Source of the DNA: Sarcocystis neurona
Taxonomy: Eukaryota > Apicomplexa > Conoidasida > Eucoccidiorida > Sarcocystidae
Direction: 5' to 3'
Assembly: GCA_000727475.1 (NCBI GenBank)
Contig: KL647288.1
Span: 1,275,285 to 1,339,284 of the forward strand
Length of the DNA stretch: 64,000 bases
Shown: one piece after another, positions 12,200-25,900 of the stretch
Layout: the number at the start of each line of letters is the position of its first letter
Numbering within the stretch: position 1 is the stretch's first letter
Program-made: the position numbers and the translations under genes
The notes under the pieces: generated by a model
Seen by the model: the letters and a program-made list of their open reading frames with translations, nothing else
Told to the model about the DNA's origin: nothing
Database searches by the model: none

Positions 12200-13384
12200 G
12201 AATATACATATATACACATGCGTACATGTGTGTGCAGATGTGTATACGTATGTACACAGATATATGCACATCTATGTGTGTGCATAGGCGTATACGTATA
12301 CATATGCGGATATATACATCTGCCTACAGATGCGTATACACATACGTATATACATACATATATATAGTGTATGTACGGACCACCTACGGACGGAAGGACA
12401 TACACGAAGATGCGTGTATATATGGATATGTTCATATCTACATACATATATGTATGTATGTGTGTGTGTAAATATATGTACAGATCACCTGCGGATGAAA
12501 AAATATATACAAAGATACTTATATATATGTCTACACCCACATATATATATATATATATGTATGTGTGTGTATATGTACCGAGGACCCACGAGTTGGGGCG
12601 TATACACAAAGCTGCTTATGTACACATATATTTTCATGTACACACATATACATACACACATATATACATATAGATAGCTATGTGTACAGGGAATCTATAG
12701 GAGAACGCATATACACAGCTGCTTATCTTTCTTCTTCTATACGCATAGAAATATATATATATATATGTATAGAGGACCAGAGGTGAAGGACTAGACAGAC
12801 AGCTGCTTCTCCATACGTACGTACACACACACAGAGAAAGTTGCACGTATGTTTCGCTGCTGCGAATATGAAGGCGTTGCCCTTCTCATCCAGCGCGTAC
12901 GAGTATTCACCAATGCAGGACTTACGCGCATGCACATTTCTTGGCTGTCTCCATGTACGCATTTATCGATATATATGGATACCTGCTGAAAAAAGTATGT
13001 GTGTATATATAATGTGTGTGTGGAGAGAAAGTCTGTACATGCGAGTATTAATGTATGGAAGGATCCATACAAATATACAGGGGATGTATACGTCCTCAAG
13101 TCTACACGTGCAGCATACGTCGACCAGCACGTCACACAGGTGCACATATATATATATATACATAAGCGTGTATATATATACATTTATATGTATATATACA
13201 TTGACATGTGTACATCAGTATATATATACAGATACACACACAAATACGTATATACAGGTATGTATACGAAGATAGATACATACATTCAAATACACATCTA
13301 CATTTACAGGGATAGTATAAACAAGTGTCCATGTGCGTATATGCAGACAAATGTAGATATAACGAAGAAATGCCGAGTAGCAGA
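12200..13384. other. AT-rich microsatellite intergenic region
   Basis: Intergenic between the 5' end of the 10358-11939 gene and the 3' end of the large coiled-coil gene. It is dominated by TATA/CATA/GTATA microsatellite tracts. The Tyr/Ile/His/Thr-rich open frames on both strands here are by-products of the repeats. No gene seen. Confidence 0.75.
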
Positions 13385-13473
13385 TCAGACGAGCAACTGC
13401 AACGAAATGAACTTGCGGCTGCATGCAGAGACCTGCAGGAAGCCGGACGTGGCCGCAAATAAAAGACACGTAA

Positions 13474-13513
<40 letters not shown>

Positions 13514-13891
13514 GAGCGCGCGCATATGGTGTACATATGTGGAGAGATAGAGAGAGAGTCGGATGAATAGTTCATTTTTACTGAACCAGGGGAAAAGGAA
13601 GGCAGGAGAAGGTGTCGAGGCAGGTGAATTTACCAGGGATCGTTGAACGTAGTCAAGACGCATCGTCAGGCGCTTCTTCTCTCGCTCAAGCCGCCACACC
13701 CGCTGCCCACCGCACACCCCAACAAACAGCAGCAGCGCACACGATAACATATATCATCCTCACCTATATGCATCTCTACGTATATACGTACACGTCTATA
13801 TATATACATATGTGTGTATGTAAATATATCTACATGTACGTACATATATATGTATATACATATACGCGGATCTTTTTGCAGAAATAGATTG

Positions 13892-13927
<36 letters not shown>

Positions 13928-16900
13928 TGTGTATATGTACGTATGTATATATATATGCCGTCTAAAAAGAGAATATACATGTACATATATGTATATGTAC
14001 GTCTCTCTCTATATATACATATATGTATATGTGCGGGGTGTTTCTGTCTAGATGTAGAATATATTTATACATATATATGTACATATATATGTATATGTAC
14101 AATTGATATGTATATTTATGTATATGTATATATGCGGGCCTCTTTGTTTAAAGAATATATACAGACGCATATATGTATAGATCCATATCGACGTATAAAC
14201 ATGTGTGTATATATATATATATATGTGTATGTGCATATTTTTGCGTCTGAGTAGAGGACGCAGAAGACGAAGAAGATGAGGGACAGAGAGAGGGACTTCA
14301 AGAAAGAGACAAAAGGACGAAGATGAAGAAGATTAAAAAAAAAAACAAAATCCTCTGGCAGAGAGCGAAGAAGACGAAAAGTGACTGCGACGGGAAAACG
14401 TTATTATCAGCAATCAAACGAATCAACGCGAGAAGAGCCAGCAACTGTATAAATAAACATATATACATATATACACAGATACACATATATATATGTATGT
14501 AAACGTTGATATATATACATATATATATATATATATGTATATCCTTATTTCCACATGCATGTAAGTATTCATATGTATACACACATACACATATATATTC
14601 ATATATATATATATATTTATACAAACATATACACAAATGCGCATATATATACACATATGTGTGTACATATAGACACGTATGAAGAGGTATATTCACGCGC
14701 AGAGAGAATCGAGAGTATGGAGATGAAACGGTGCAGAAGAAGAAAATGCCGAGAACGGAGGCAAAAGAAGTCGTCGAGACGTAGACGACGTCTGGCACAG
14801 CAAAAGTAAAATTAGTGCAAAGTTGCGATGAACGTCTACATATTCATCTACCTATATATGCATATATCTATCTATATGTAGTTATATAGTTGCACTGCTA
14901 TATCTTTATCTATCTATATCTTTATCTATCTATATATGTACATACATCTACCTATATACACCTACGTAGGTCTATCTATATATCTATCTACATCTTTCAA
15001 TTCATTAGTGAGGTGTGCAAGATTGTTTTCTTGTCGATAAAACAAAGAAGAGGAGGAGAATTCGTGGAGGTGTACACTACGTTCAGCAGCAGGAAAGCAG
15101 CAGCAGCGGGAACTTGAAATAAGTGACATGTGCAAGATTTTCTCTTCTCATTTTAACGAAGAGGAGGAGAAGGAGAGTTGCTGCGAGTGTATAAGACATC
15201 GAGCATGAGAGAAGTAACAGCAACGCAGAGCTTACTCCTTCGAGCTCCTTCTTTTCTCGCTGAAGTAACACATGCGCTCGTGGCTGCTGCGCTGCAGCTG
15301 CGGAGCAGGCACCCACTTCTTCGACCGCCTGTTGGGTCGACAGTCAACATCACCACCCGCAGCAACACCAGCAGCAGCAAAAGATAATCAGCAGCAACGC
15401 CAGCGAGGAAAAAGAGGAAACCGCTGTGTAACAAGAGCCACTGCAGTAGCAGCAGCAACGACAAATAAATGGCCGGCAAGAGCGGAAAAGAAGGAGCCGC
15501 AACGGGAGACACCATACTTCCATCAACGCAGCTTCCCAGTAGCAGCAGCGGTGGTGAGGGCCACACGAACAGCAAAAAAGAAGAAGTTGCTAATTCACGG
15601 ATCCCGCCAGGAGCAGCAGCAAAGGGTTACGAAAAAGAGCGGAGGAAGAAGCCGCAGCAGTCACAGCAGGGGACCAGCAGCCCAAGCAACACCAGCAGCA
15701 AAGAAGAGGAAGAAGAAACTGAGGAACGGTAGCGGCTGGAGAAGAAGAAGCAGCAGCAGCAGGTGAAGCACCACCAGCAGCAGCGGGATTTGCTGTGCTG
15801 GCGGCAGCAGCAGCAACAGCAGTAACAACAGCAGCAGCCAATGCAGCAGTGCCCCCAGCTGAGAGGCAGGAGCAGCAGCAGCGCAAAGAAAAAGAGAGGA
15901 CGAGCCAGGCACTGCGACCAACCGACAGCAGCAGCTGCCAGACTGACGCAGCACGCAAAGCGGAGTTCAGCAACAGCTGCAGAAGCAGCAGCAGCAAAGG
16001 CAGCGTCGCAGGAAGACCTGGTAGCGGGAGCAGCAGCACGTGTACACGGGATCAACATTGACAGATGCGCTGCTGCAGCTGCAGCAGCACCAGCAGCCGG
16101 GTAAAGCAAAACAATCAACAGGAGGCTGCTACTATCTAGTCGCCGGTGTATCGCGTATACACTTACTATACAGACACACGTACATACTATATATATCCAT
16201 ATGTAGTTATATTCATATACATATATATATAGATACATTGATAGATACTACACATACATACGTACACACTACGTGTATATGTAGTAGAGAGAGACACACA
16301 CACACACGCACACATGCGTCTCCGTCTGCGTATATATATATATATATATATGTACATACATGTATGGAGTGCAATATAAATGCATACGTCTAGACGTGTA
16401 GTTATAGAAACAGATATATACACATATATATAATACTGACAATTTTATATATATATACGTATACATATATATATATATATATGCAGAGTCCCTCACGTCG
16501 TGTGTAGAGTCTGCTGTGCTGCTCTGTCGTGTCACTATCTAAACAGGAATGTCTCGTCCATCCACACGTATAGCAAACATACACAAGTGCATACACATAT
16601 ACATATATACATCTATATATATGCACACAGAGAGATATACATACATATATATATATGTATCATCATATGTATACGGCTGTCTCTGGCTACATATATGTAT
16701 ATATATATATATATATACGGCTGTCTGTCGCTCGACGTGTATGTCTATATGTATAAACACATAGATATATATATATGCCTCAGCCTGTTGACATGTACGG
16801 ATATACGTGTGTGTGGTGGCAGTGTAAAGACGTACAGGTGTGTATCGATAAATGTTACATAGACTCAGTCCTTGGGACGGCTATACAGAGAGACAGACAC

Positions 16901-19900
16901 GCCCCTACCTCGTGAAGTCTGGTGTGCTGCTCCTCGTGCCCCATTCTCGTCCTTTCGAAGTCTTCGGCGAGTTGCTGCTGCTGCAGTGCATGCAGTCGCA
17001 TCAAAGCAGAGAGGAGCCACAGCACAGAGAAGAAGCCCACCCTATCCGATCGTCGTATGCCAGGATGACTTCGTTCTACTGCCATGTCGAGTCACTGCTG
17101 CAGCAGCAGCACGAGAGCAGAGCAGCAGCACCGTTAAAGGGACAGCAGCAGGAGGTGCAAGGCAAGTTGCAGCTGCGCAGCAAAATTCACCGGGCAGCAG
17201 CAGCCTCGAAAATGTTGACACCAGAGCGGGACGCGGCGCACAGCAGGACACGGCGCAAAAATTCAAGTCGACTAGCGAGGAAGAATGGGTGGACAGATGG
17301 TCGCACTGCAGTCTGCCATATCTCTAGGCCACAGTGCCAGCCTACGAGAGCCTGCAGCTGCTGCAGTCATCGATCACATCAAGACAGCGGCAACGCTGCA
17401 GAAGGCTCCTTCTTCTTCTTCTTCTTCTCTTCCGCTACCTTCGCAGCTGCTCTGCTGTGGCGCGTGAAAGAAACAAGTACCTGGTGCTGCTTCCGTTTCT
17501 GCTCCTGCTGCGCCGGTGCGCAGTGTTGTTCCTCCGAGCGTCGCACCGCCTCATCGCGTCCTTCGTCTTCTTCTGCTCGCTGTTGTTGCTGCTGCACTTG
17601 CTCCTGCAGTGCCGCCAGACGTGCTCTCCACTCGCGCTCCTGCTGCTGCGTCAACTCTTCGTGCTGGTGCCGCAGCTGGTCGCGCACCTGCTGCAACACC
17701 TGCTGCTGTTCGCTTCGCTCCTGCTGCTGCTGCCACTGCAGCGATGCCATCCGCTCAAGCAGCTGCTCTCTCTCCGCCCGACTTTCCCGCTCGCTCTCGA
17801 CCATTTCCTCCCGCAGGCGCCGCTGTTCCTCCTCCTTCTCCTGCAGCTCCTTCTGCAACTGCTGCTCCTGCTCGTGGCCCTGCAAGAGCTGCTGCTCCTT
17901 CTTCTGCAGCTGCTCTTGCAAGTGCTGCCTTTGCTGCTCCATCTCTTGCAGCAGCTGCTGCATTTGCTGCTCCTCCTCCTGCAACAGCTGCTGCATTTGC
18001 TGCTTCTGCTGCTCCGTATCCTCCACTTCCTTGGGCTTCTGCTGGTCCCTTTCCTGCACCAGCTGTTCCAGTTGCTGCTGCTGTTGCTCCTTCTCCTGCA
18101 CCAGCTGCTCCATTTGCTGCTTCTGCTGCTCCTTCTCCTGCACCAGCTGCTCCACTTGCTGCTTCTGCTGCTCCTGCTCCTCCACCAGCAGCTTCACTTG
18201 ATGCTCCTGCTGCTCCTTCTCCTGCACCAGCTGCTCCATTCGCTGCTTCTGCTCTTCCAGCTGCCTCTCGGTGTCTGCAAGGCGCTCTCGTTCCTTCTCT
18301 CTCTCCTTAAGCTACGGCAGCAACAGCAGCGCAGCAAGCACGATAGCAGGACTTGGAGAGTCAGCTGCAGACTACCAAGGAGAAGGAAAAAAGGAGAAGA
18401 GAAGAGGGATTCCTGAGAGGCGTACCGCTGCAGGGGCAGCTCGACGCAGTACCGCTAGCAGCAAACAAGTGCTGCAGCAGCAGTTGAACGGATGCAAGCT
18501 AACGATCAGGAGCCGAAGAAGTCATCTTGCAACAACAGCAGCAGCAGAAGGGCGACAGCAATAGCAACCGCAACAGCTGCAGCAACAGCAATGCAAGAAG
18601 AGCGCCGTAGCACCGCCAGCAGCAGCAACGCCACCGCAACAGCAGCAGCAGTGGGACAAAGGGCAGCAGAAGAAGGACAAATAGCACCAGCAGACTTGCG
18701 ACAGCAGCAGCAGATACGCGACCGCAGCAGCAGCAGACTTGCGACAGCAGCAGCAGCAGAACGGCGACCCGCCGGAGCCGCAGTGAAAAGTCGTTTGAGA
18801 AGCCAAGTCGCAAGCAGATGCCAAGACCCCCTCAACGTCGCTACTTTTCCGCCCCGGCGGTGCACGTACACTGCAGGACAGCAGGTGCGCATGCTGTCGA
18901 GGAAAACTGTCGACAGCAGCATTGCTGCTGTTCCTAATAGGCGCGCGTACGAGGCAGCAGACGAACATTTCTCTCGCGAAGGAACAGGAAAGAAACCTTC
19001 TGCCTAGCGTATAGAGCAAACAACGTCCCTTCCTATCCACGTCTTCAACAAGCCAAGGGCTGCTGCTGTTGCATGTGGAAAGACAGCGCAGCAACGCGGT
19101 ATTTTCCCCAGGGGACTGATCCCCGCCGGTGACAACCTACTTGTCTCATATTGCTGCATGCAGGGGACGGGGATATGTAGAGAGAAAATGAGAGAAGACA
19201 ACATATCTCCTGCTAGCTACAGATGCAGAGCCTATCGTTGACGGAGAGATGCAGGCAGCAACGCCACGTAAAAGGAGCAGAGGAAAACGAGAACGAAGCG
19301 GCGCGGACGACAGCGTGGAGTACATTCCTCCGCCTTTTCGACCGCGAGTTGCCGCTCATCTCCGCAAGGAATGCGCGCGTCTAAACGAAAATCTGCTGCA
19401 GGAAGGGCTAGCCCACAGCAATGTCGCCGTTCCACTGCTGCGCATGCGCGTCAAAAAATCGACGTTGCCCCTCGCGCAGACACAAAAGCGGCACCAGCCG
19501 GAGCAGCAGACACATGCGCGCACGTCCGGCCTACTCTGCAGAGACGACGCGCAACCGCAGCAGCAGCAGCAACAGCTGAAAGAGAGCCACAGCGCGATGA
19601 AGGAAGAGCAGGGCAGGGAAGAAAAAAGCAGAGCGGTTTGTCTGCAGGGAGACGCCGGCGCGGCTCTCTGTGTCTTTTTTTTTGCGTTGTGGCCAGGAGA
19701 CGGCCACCAGCAGTACGAGAAGAGAGACGGCAGCAACGTACCGTCGCGTCTCGTTCCGCGAGCTGAGACAAGACTTGTTCCTTTTCCTTTTGCAGCGCCT
19801 CGACTTCGTCCATTCTCTTCCGCAGCAGCTGCTGGGCCTCCAGGAGTTTCTCCTTCACCGTACTGTATGTTGTGTTAACCTGGCTAATGTTCTCTTGCCA

Positions 19901-22900
19901 CAAACGCGAATATTTAGCTCGTACACGCTCCTCCGTCTCCGCTGCTGCTTCTCGCCGAGCTGCCCTCAACTTCGCTTCCACCAGCTCCTGCTGCTCCTTC
20001 TGCGTCTTCTCGACTTCCCTCAGACGGGCCTCGACGCGTCTCTCTACGGCCTTCTCTTCCTCCTGCTGCTGCTCTTCCCTTCGCGCCTCCAGTTGTTCCT
20101 TCATCTGCTGCTGCAGCTGCTCGATCTGCTGCTGCCGCCACACTTCTTGCTGCTGCTCCACTTCCTTCTTCTGCTGCTCCAGCTGCTCCTGCATCTGCTG
20201 CTGCAGCTGCTGGATCTGTTGCTGCCGCCAGAGCTCCTGCTGCTGCTCCACTTCCTTCTTTCGCCGCTCCAGTTGCTCCTCTCGCTGCTGGAGCTGCTCC
20301 ATCTGCTGCTGTCGCCACACTTCCTGCTGCTGCTCCGCTTCTTTCTTCTGCTGCTCCAGCTGCTGTTGCTGCTGCTGGAGCTGCTCAATCTGCTGCTGTC
20401 GCCACACTTCCTGCTGCTGCTCCACTTCCTTCTTCTGCTGCTCCAGCTGCCGTTGCTGCTCGTGCAGCTGCTGCGTCTGTTGCTGTAGCTGCTCTTCTTG
20501 CCGCTGCATTTGCACTTGCTGCTGCACCAGTAACTCTTGCTGCTGCTGCAGTTGGCTTTGCAGCCAGTCCCGCTGTGCTTTCACTTCTTCTGTCGCTGCT
20601 GCAAGACGTCCGGCCTCTTCTCCTTCCTGCTTCAGCCGCTGTTCCTCGAGTTCCTGCAGCTGCTGCTGCAGTCGGCTTCTCTCCTCTGCCGCCTCCTGCT
20701 CCTTCTGCTTCAGCAAAAGCTGCAGCTTCTCCTCTGCAGATCCTCGCCGCATCACTTCCTCCTGCAGCTGTTCGAGTTTCTCCTGCTGCTCCTTTGCCCG
20801 TTGCTGCATCTGCCGAAATACTTCCTGCTGCTGCTGCTGCTCCTGCAGCTGCTCACGAGCCTTCTGCACTCGCTCTTGCTGCTGCTGCTGCAGCAACTTC
20901 TCCTTCTCTACAAGCGACCGCCGCAACTCCACCATCTGCTGCTCCGTGTTCTGTCTTTCCTGCTGAGCCTCCTTCTCACGCTGCTGCTGCATCTGCTGCT
21001 CCAAGTTCTGCTGCTGCAGCTCCTCCCGCTGCTGCTGCAGCTGTTGCTGCTGCTGCTGCAGCTGTTGCTGCTGCTGCTGCAGCTGCTCCTCCTGCTGCTG
21101 CAGCTGCTCCTCCTGCTGCTGCAACTGCTCCTCCTGCTGCTGCAACTGCTCGCGCATTTGCACACGCATGTCCGAGAGTAGTTCAATTTCTGCGTCTTTG
21201 TCGGCAAGGAGACGCTCCTGCTGCTCCTGTCGTTGCTGCTCTGCTTCGGCATGCTGCTGCTGCAGCTGCTGCAGTTGCTGCTGCAGCTCCTGCACCACCT
21301 GCTGCTGCTGTGCTTCCTTTTTCTGCAGCTGCTGCTCCTGCCCAACCAGCCAGCACAAACCCACAGGCAGACGGCCATCTACACAAAGAAAAAGGAGAGA
21401 GAAAAGGTGAGAGACAGCAGGAGAAAATCTGGGAGGAAAAGCGGCAAACGCACATCTTGACCAGAGAACAACAGAAAGGAGGACAGAGAGAGACAGAAAG
21501 AACCGCAGAAGAGAAGAAGTCAGAAATGCCCACATCTTAACGAAGGAAATGACACGGCGGAGGAGAAGAGATATGAGAGGCAGGAAACCACCGCATGCAT
21601 AGCAGCTACACAAGAGCCGCCACCCAACCACACGCACGCCGTGGATATGTGCGCGTACATGCATGCAGTCGTATAAAAAGAAGAGGGGGCCCGACCTCCG
21701 TATATTTACGCACGCATGCAACAGTGTCCACATATATGCATGTCTGCTCGACGTCGACCTACACACACATGTGTAGACGTCTCCTGTATAGACGCCCACA
21801 TATATACATATATATATGCAGAAGTATGCTGGATATACAGCATATATATGTAGAGAGAGAGATATCTGCTGGATATACGCCTCTCTCTCTCTATATATAT
21901 TTGTATGGAGGTCTGCTATATCTATCTATCTCTACATATACTAATATATGTATATATATATATATATATGTAAATGGGATGCTGTATATGGGCCTGTAGT
22001 ATGTACTTGTATGGATGGCGAGTCTTTTTATATCTTGGAGTCTCGCTGGGGACACAACGAGGCCGTGGTGTGTGCCTGGGCGGCCAGACGCATGCAGTCG
22101 CGGAGGCACGCAGATGTAGAAACAAATACGCACGCGCATGCAGACAGGCATGTAGACGCCTGCAAGAGATATTATAACCAGGGCTGTACACACCCACGAG
22201 CGCGCATGCAGAGAGATACGGGCAGAACCCCCGTAGCTGGACACGCTGGAGACGCAAGCTTACGCGGCTCCACGGGCAGCAATGCATGCGCATGCACACA
22301 CACAGACACACACAAAAAAAGGAGACGCATGCAAACAGACGTGCTGGTCGTCCACACAGGGGGGGCAGAAGAGAAGATCGCCGTCCACTTCTGCAGCGCC
22401 ACGCGCAGGGCCTGCCCAGGGCCAGCGCCAGTCCTCAGACTGCTGCTCTCCCCAGAAGTGTTTCTCTCTAAACCTGCGTGCGCACTGCATGCTTCTCTCT
22501 TCCTCTCTCTGTGCCTGTCTTCCTCTCTGTTTTCTCCAGTTGCTCCTTGTAGAATAACGCAGTCAACCGCATGCAGATGCACGTATTATACAAGTGCAAA
22601 TACTCAGGCGTGCAGAGATTCACATCTGTGGCACACGGCAGGGTCGAAGTCCCCGCAGAAGCTGCGAACGCCTACCGCAGCGCGCAGCGCAGCAATTTCC
22701 TGCTGCTGCTGCGCTTCGCGAGAAGCAAGGTCTTGTTGCAGCTGCAGCTGGTGCTGCAGCCTGTCGCTGAGCTGGTGCTGCTGCTGCAGCTCTGTCCGGA
22801 CTGTCGCCAGCTCCTCTCTAAGAAGCTCGAGCTCCCGCTGCTGCTGCTGCTCCTTCTCCAGCTGCACGTCCTGCTGCTGCAGGGACACAACGACCCCAGG

Positions 22901-25900
22901 ATCGCGGCAACGCAGCAAGTTTGCGTGCAAATCCTCGCTGCGCGCCGTGACGTGTTCGCAGACCTGCAGCAGATGTTCATGCGCCGCCTGTTGCTGCAGG
23001 AGAAACTCCTGCTGCTCAGAGAAACGCTGCAGCAGCTGCTCCGCGCTCTGCAAAATCGGCTGAACCACCTGCTGGTGGTATGTCTGCATCACCTGCTTGT
23101 ACTGCGCCGTCTCCGCGTACATTGCCTCGAGGCAAAGGCGTTGCTCCGACTGCCGCTGTGAGTGGCCAGCGAGCCATTCCACCATCTATAAAGCAACCAC
23201 ATGCAGCCACAGGACCGCCCAGTAACACAGCGCTGCAGCAGCAGCAGCCTTGCAGCAACAGCACTGCAGCGCCAGCAGCACTGCGGCGACGGCACTGCAG
23301 CAACAGCGTTGCCGGAGTGTGTGTGCCGCCCAGCAGCTGCAGCAGCAAACCTACAAGCAGCAGCCCAGAGACGGCCGCATCGGTAGGACACGTAACGTAG
23401 GTCGAAAAAGGCCATCCCAGCAGTAGCGAGGAAGCTACTGGAATGTTTACTTCCGTTTGTCAGAGAACTACGAGCCAAAAGTAGGAAGGATGGGGTTCAC
23501 GCCGGGGCGAGAAAAGAAAGGCGCCTGCCGCAGGACTCTGGCACCGGTAGCATGCGTCTTCACCTGCAGCAGCAGCAAGTGGCAGTTGAACAGCGGCAGA
23601 ACGGTGGGTAGGGCAGAAGCGCGGAACTTACGGAAGAAAATGCTTCGAGGGTGCCCATACGTGGGCTGCTTCTCATCTCGAAGAAATGCTGAAGACACCT
23701 GTCAGCGACGTAGTCAACGCTGCTCCTGCTGCTCCGTCTGGACGAGCTGCCTTCGCTGCCAGGGCGCATGCTGCTGCCGCTGCTGCTGTTGCTGTCCCGG
23801 CGTCGTCGCCAGAGGTGGGAGCTGAGGCGTCTCCCTTGGGCAGCCGGGCTGCTGCAGCTGGCGCCTCGCTCAGACTCTCGACTGTCCTTGCTGCTTCTGC
23901 TGCCGCTACCCGTGCGGCGGCTGCTGCTCGCGTCGCTTCTGCTGTCGCTGCTGCTGCTGCTGTCGCCGCTTCGCTTGCTGCTCTTGCTCTCGCCTCCGCT
24001 GTGTTGCAGCGTCGAGACACCAGCGCCACCACTGCCTGCTGCTGCTCCTGCTGCTCCGGCTCTTGCTGCAATTGCCGGCGTCCACCCGTCGCCTGCTGCA
24101 GCAAAAACGACGGCGCGGCTTCTTTGCGCCCGCTGCATGCGCTCCTCGTGCTGCGTCTCATGTTGCAGCAGCCACTGCTGCAGCGCACCAGTCTCACCCC
24201 CTGCTGCTGCTGCATCTCTGGTAAACGCAACCAGGAGGCCCTGCACTGCCGCAGCTGCTGGTTTTCCTGTTCCCTTCGGCGAAAAGCGACCGTTCAATCC
24301 ACGACCCCCTGCTGCTGCTGGCTCGCCCTCTCCGTTTGTCTCATCCGCTGCTGCTGCCTCTGCGAGTCCTGCTGTCTCTTCCGCCTGTTCTGCTGCGGCG
24401 TCGTCTTCACCTGCTGCTGCAGCTTCTTCTGCAGTCGCGGCCGTGGCAATTAGCAGCTGCCGCAGTTTATAGAGCGAGGACCGCGGCACTCGTGCCACTG
24501 CAAAGTTCAGAAGAATCTTCAGCTGGGCTCGTAGCATGGCCCTCTCTGTTGATTCCTCCCCTCTGGCGATCGTCCCCGCATGCAGGCCCTGCAACTCTGT
24601 CTTATTTGCTCCCTCCGTCTCCTGTTGCTGCATCTGCTCCTCCTGAAGACCGTCGCCCTCCTCGTCCTGCCCCACGTTCTGCTGCTGCTGTTCTTCCTCC
24701 TGCAGCACGCCTTCACGCGTCTCTCGGTGTCTTTGCAGCGTCTCAAGCTCTTCCTCTCCTGCTGCTGCTTCTACCATTTCTTTCTCTGCTCGTTCTGTTG
24801 TTGCTGCTGCTTCCTTGTTTTCCTCTTCTCCATCGCCGCTAAGTGCCACTGCAAGCCGTTCAAGTGTACGTACACCGTGGTGACGTTCCTCTCCACGCTG
24901 CTGCTCTAGCCCGTCGCCGGACGACAAACTCCCACTTCGACCGCGGCCTCGCCGCATCAGCTGCAGCAGCTGCTGCCGCGCTGCCTCTTCGTCCGAGCGG
25001 AAGAACAGCTCAACGGGATCCGCGTCCTCTGTTGCCCCATCACCACCGCCGCCAACACGTGCGGTTGCTGCATGTTTCCTTCTCTCTGCACGCGTTTCTG
25101 CTGCTGCTGCTGCGGCAGGTGGACCTGCACCTGCCGCCTTCTCTCGAGGCTCTGACGGCGTGTCAGTAACAAGCTGCCACACAACAGGCGGTGACTCCCC
25201 TGCTGCTGCTGTTGCTGCTCCTTCGTCGTCTTCTCCATCTCGTGCTGATTCACCCACTCCTACAACTGCTGCTCCTTTGTCCCTCCCTGCTGCCTGCGCT
25301 GCAGCAGGGTCTTTCCCAGATGCAGGTTCCCGCGCAGCAGCAGCACTTCCTGCAGCAGAAGCACCAGCAAGTGAAACAGGAAGAACTTCAGTCTTCTTGA
25401 AGACCGGCTCGTCTTCGTCTGCGTCCAAGTCAACAAGCGAGTGTCTACAAACGCTGCTACGGCGACGACGGCGCGGACGTCCCTGCTGCTGCTGCTGCAA
25501 ACCTTCCGCTGTGGCTTGCTGTGCTGCAGCAGGTCGCGCTTCTGTCGCTGCAGCATCAGCGGGAAGCGTTTCTAGAGCCGTCGCAGCAGCAGCAGCAGCC
25601 CCCTTTTTGCCTTCTGCCCCTGCTGCCGCCACTGCTACTGCTTCTGTTGCACTCCCTCTCGTGTTGCTGAGTTCGGCGTCGTCGTTCAGTTCGCCTGCAG
25701 CTGTGGCGTTCTCTGCTGCTGCTGCTCCTGCTGCCTTCTCCGTAGGTGGTGCTGCTGCGTCGCCTTCTCTTCTGTCGACTACTGCTGCTGCGCCAGGAGA
25801 GGAAGGTTCTGCCGCTGCAGCCTCTTCCGACTGTTCGGCAGCGTCGAGCAGCAGCCGCAGCACCCGATCGGCCTCCTGCTGCTGCTGCTCTCGATACGCG

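Noticed and set aside
11091..12287. Plus-strand frame of 398 codons
   Set aside because: Begins in microsatellite sequence and overlaps exon 1 of the minus-strand two-exon gene, where it becomes Cys/Arg-rich; the minus reading has an ATG, donor and acceptor in phase.
14240..14450. Plus-strand acidic then basic open stretch
   Set aside because: Purine-rich simple sequence inside an intron; opens directly after a stop with no ATG for most of its length.
12205..14690. Tyr/Ile/His/Thr-rich open frames on both strands
   Set aside because: Direct translation of TATA/CATA microsatellites.
17334..18416. Long plus-strand poly-Leu, poly-Ala and poly-Cys open frames
   Set aside because: They are antisense readings of the CAG-rich coiled-coil exon 17481-18311; the minus frame has splice sites and phase agreement with its neighbours.
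19872..21540. Plus-strand Cys/Ser-rich and Leu-rich open frames of 200-360 codons
   Set aside because: Antisense to exon 19742-21337; homopolymer frames arise on both strands of (CAG)n sequence.
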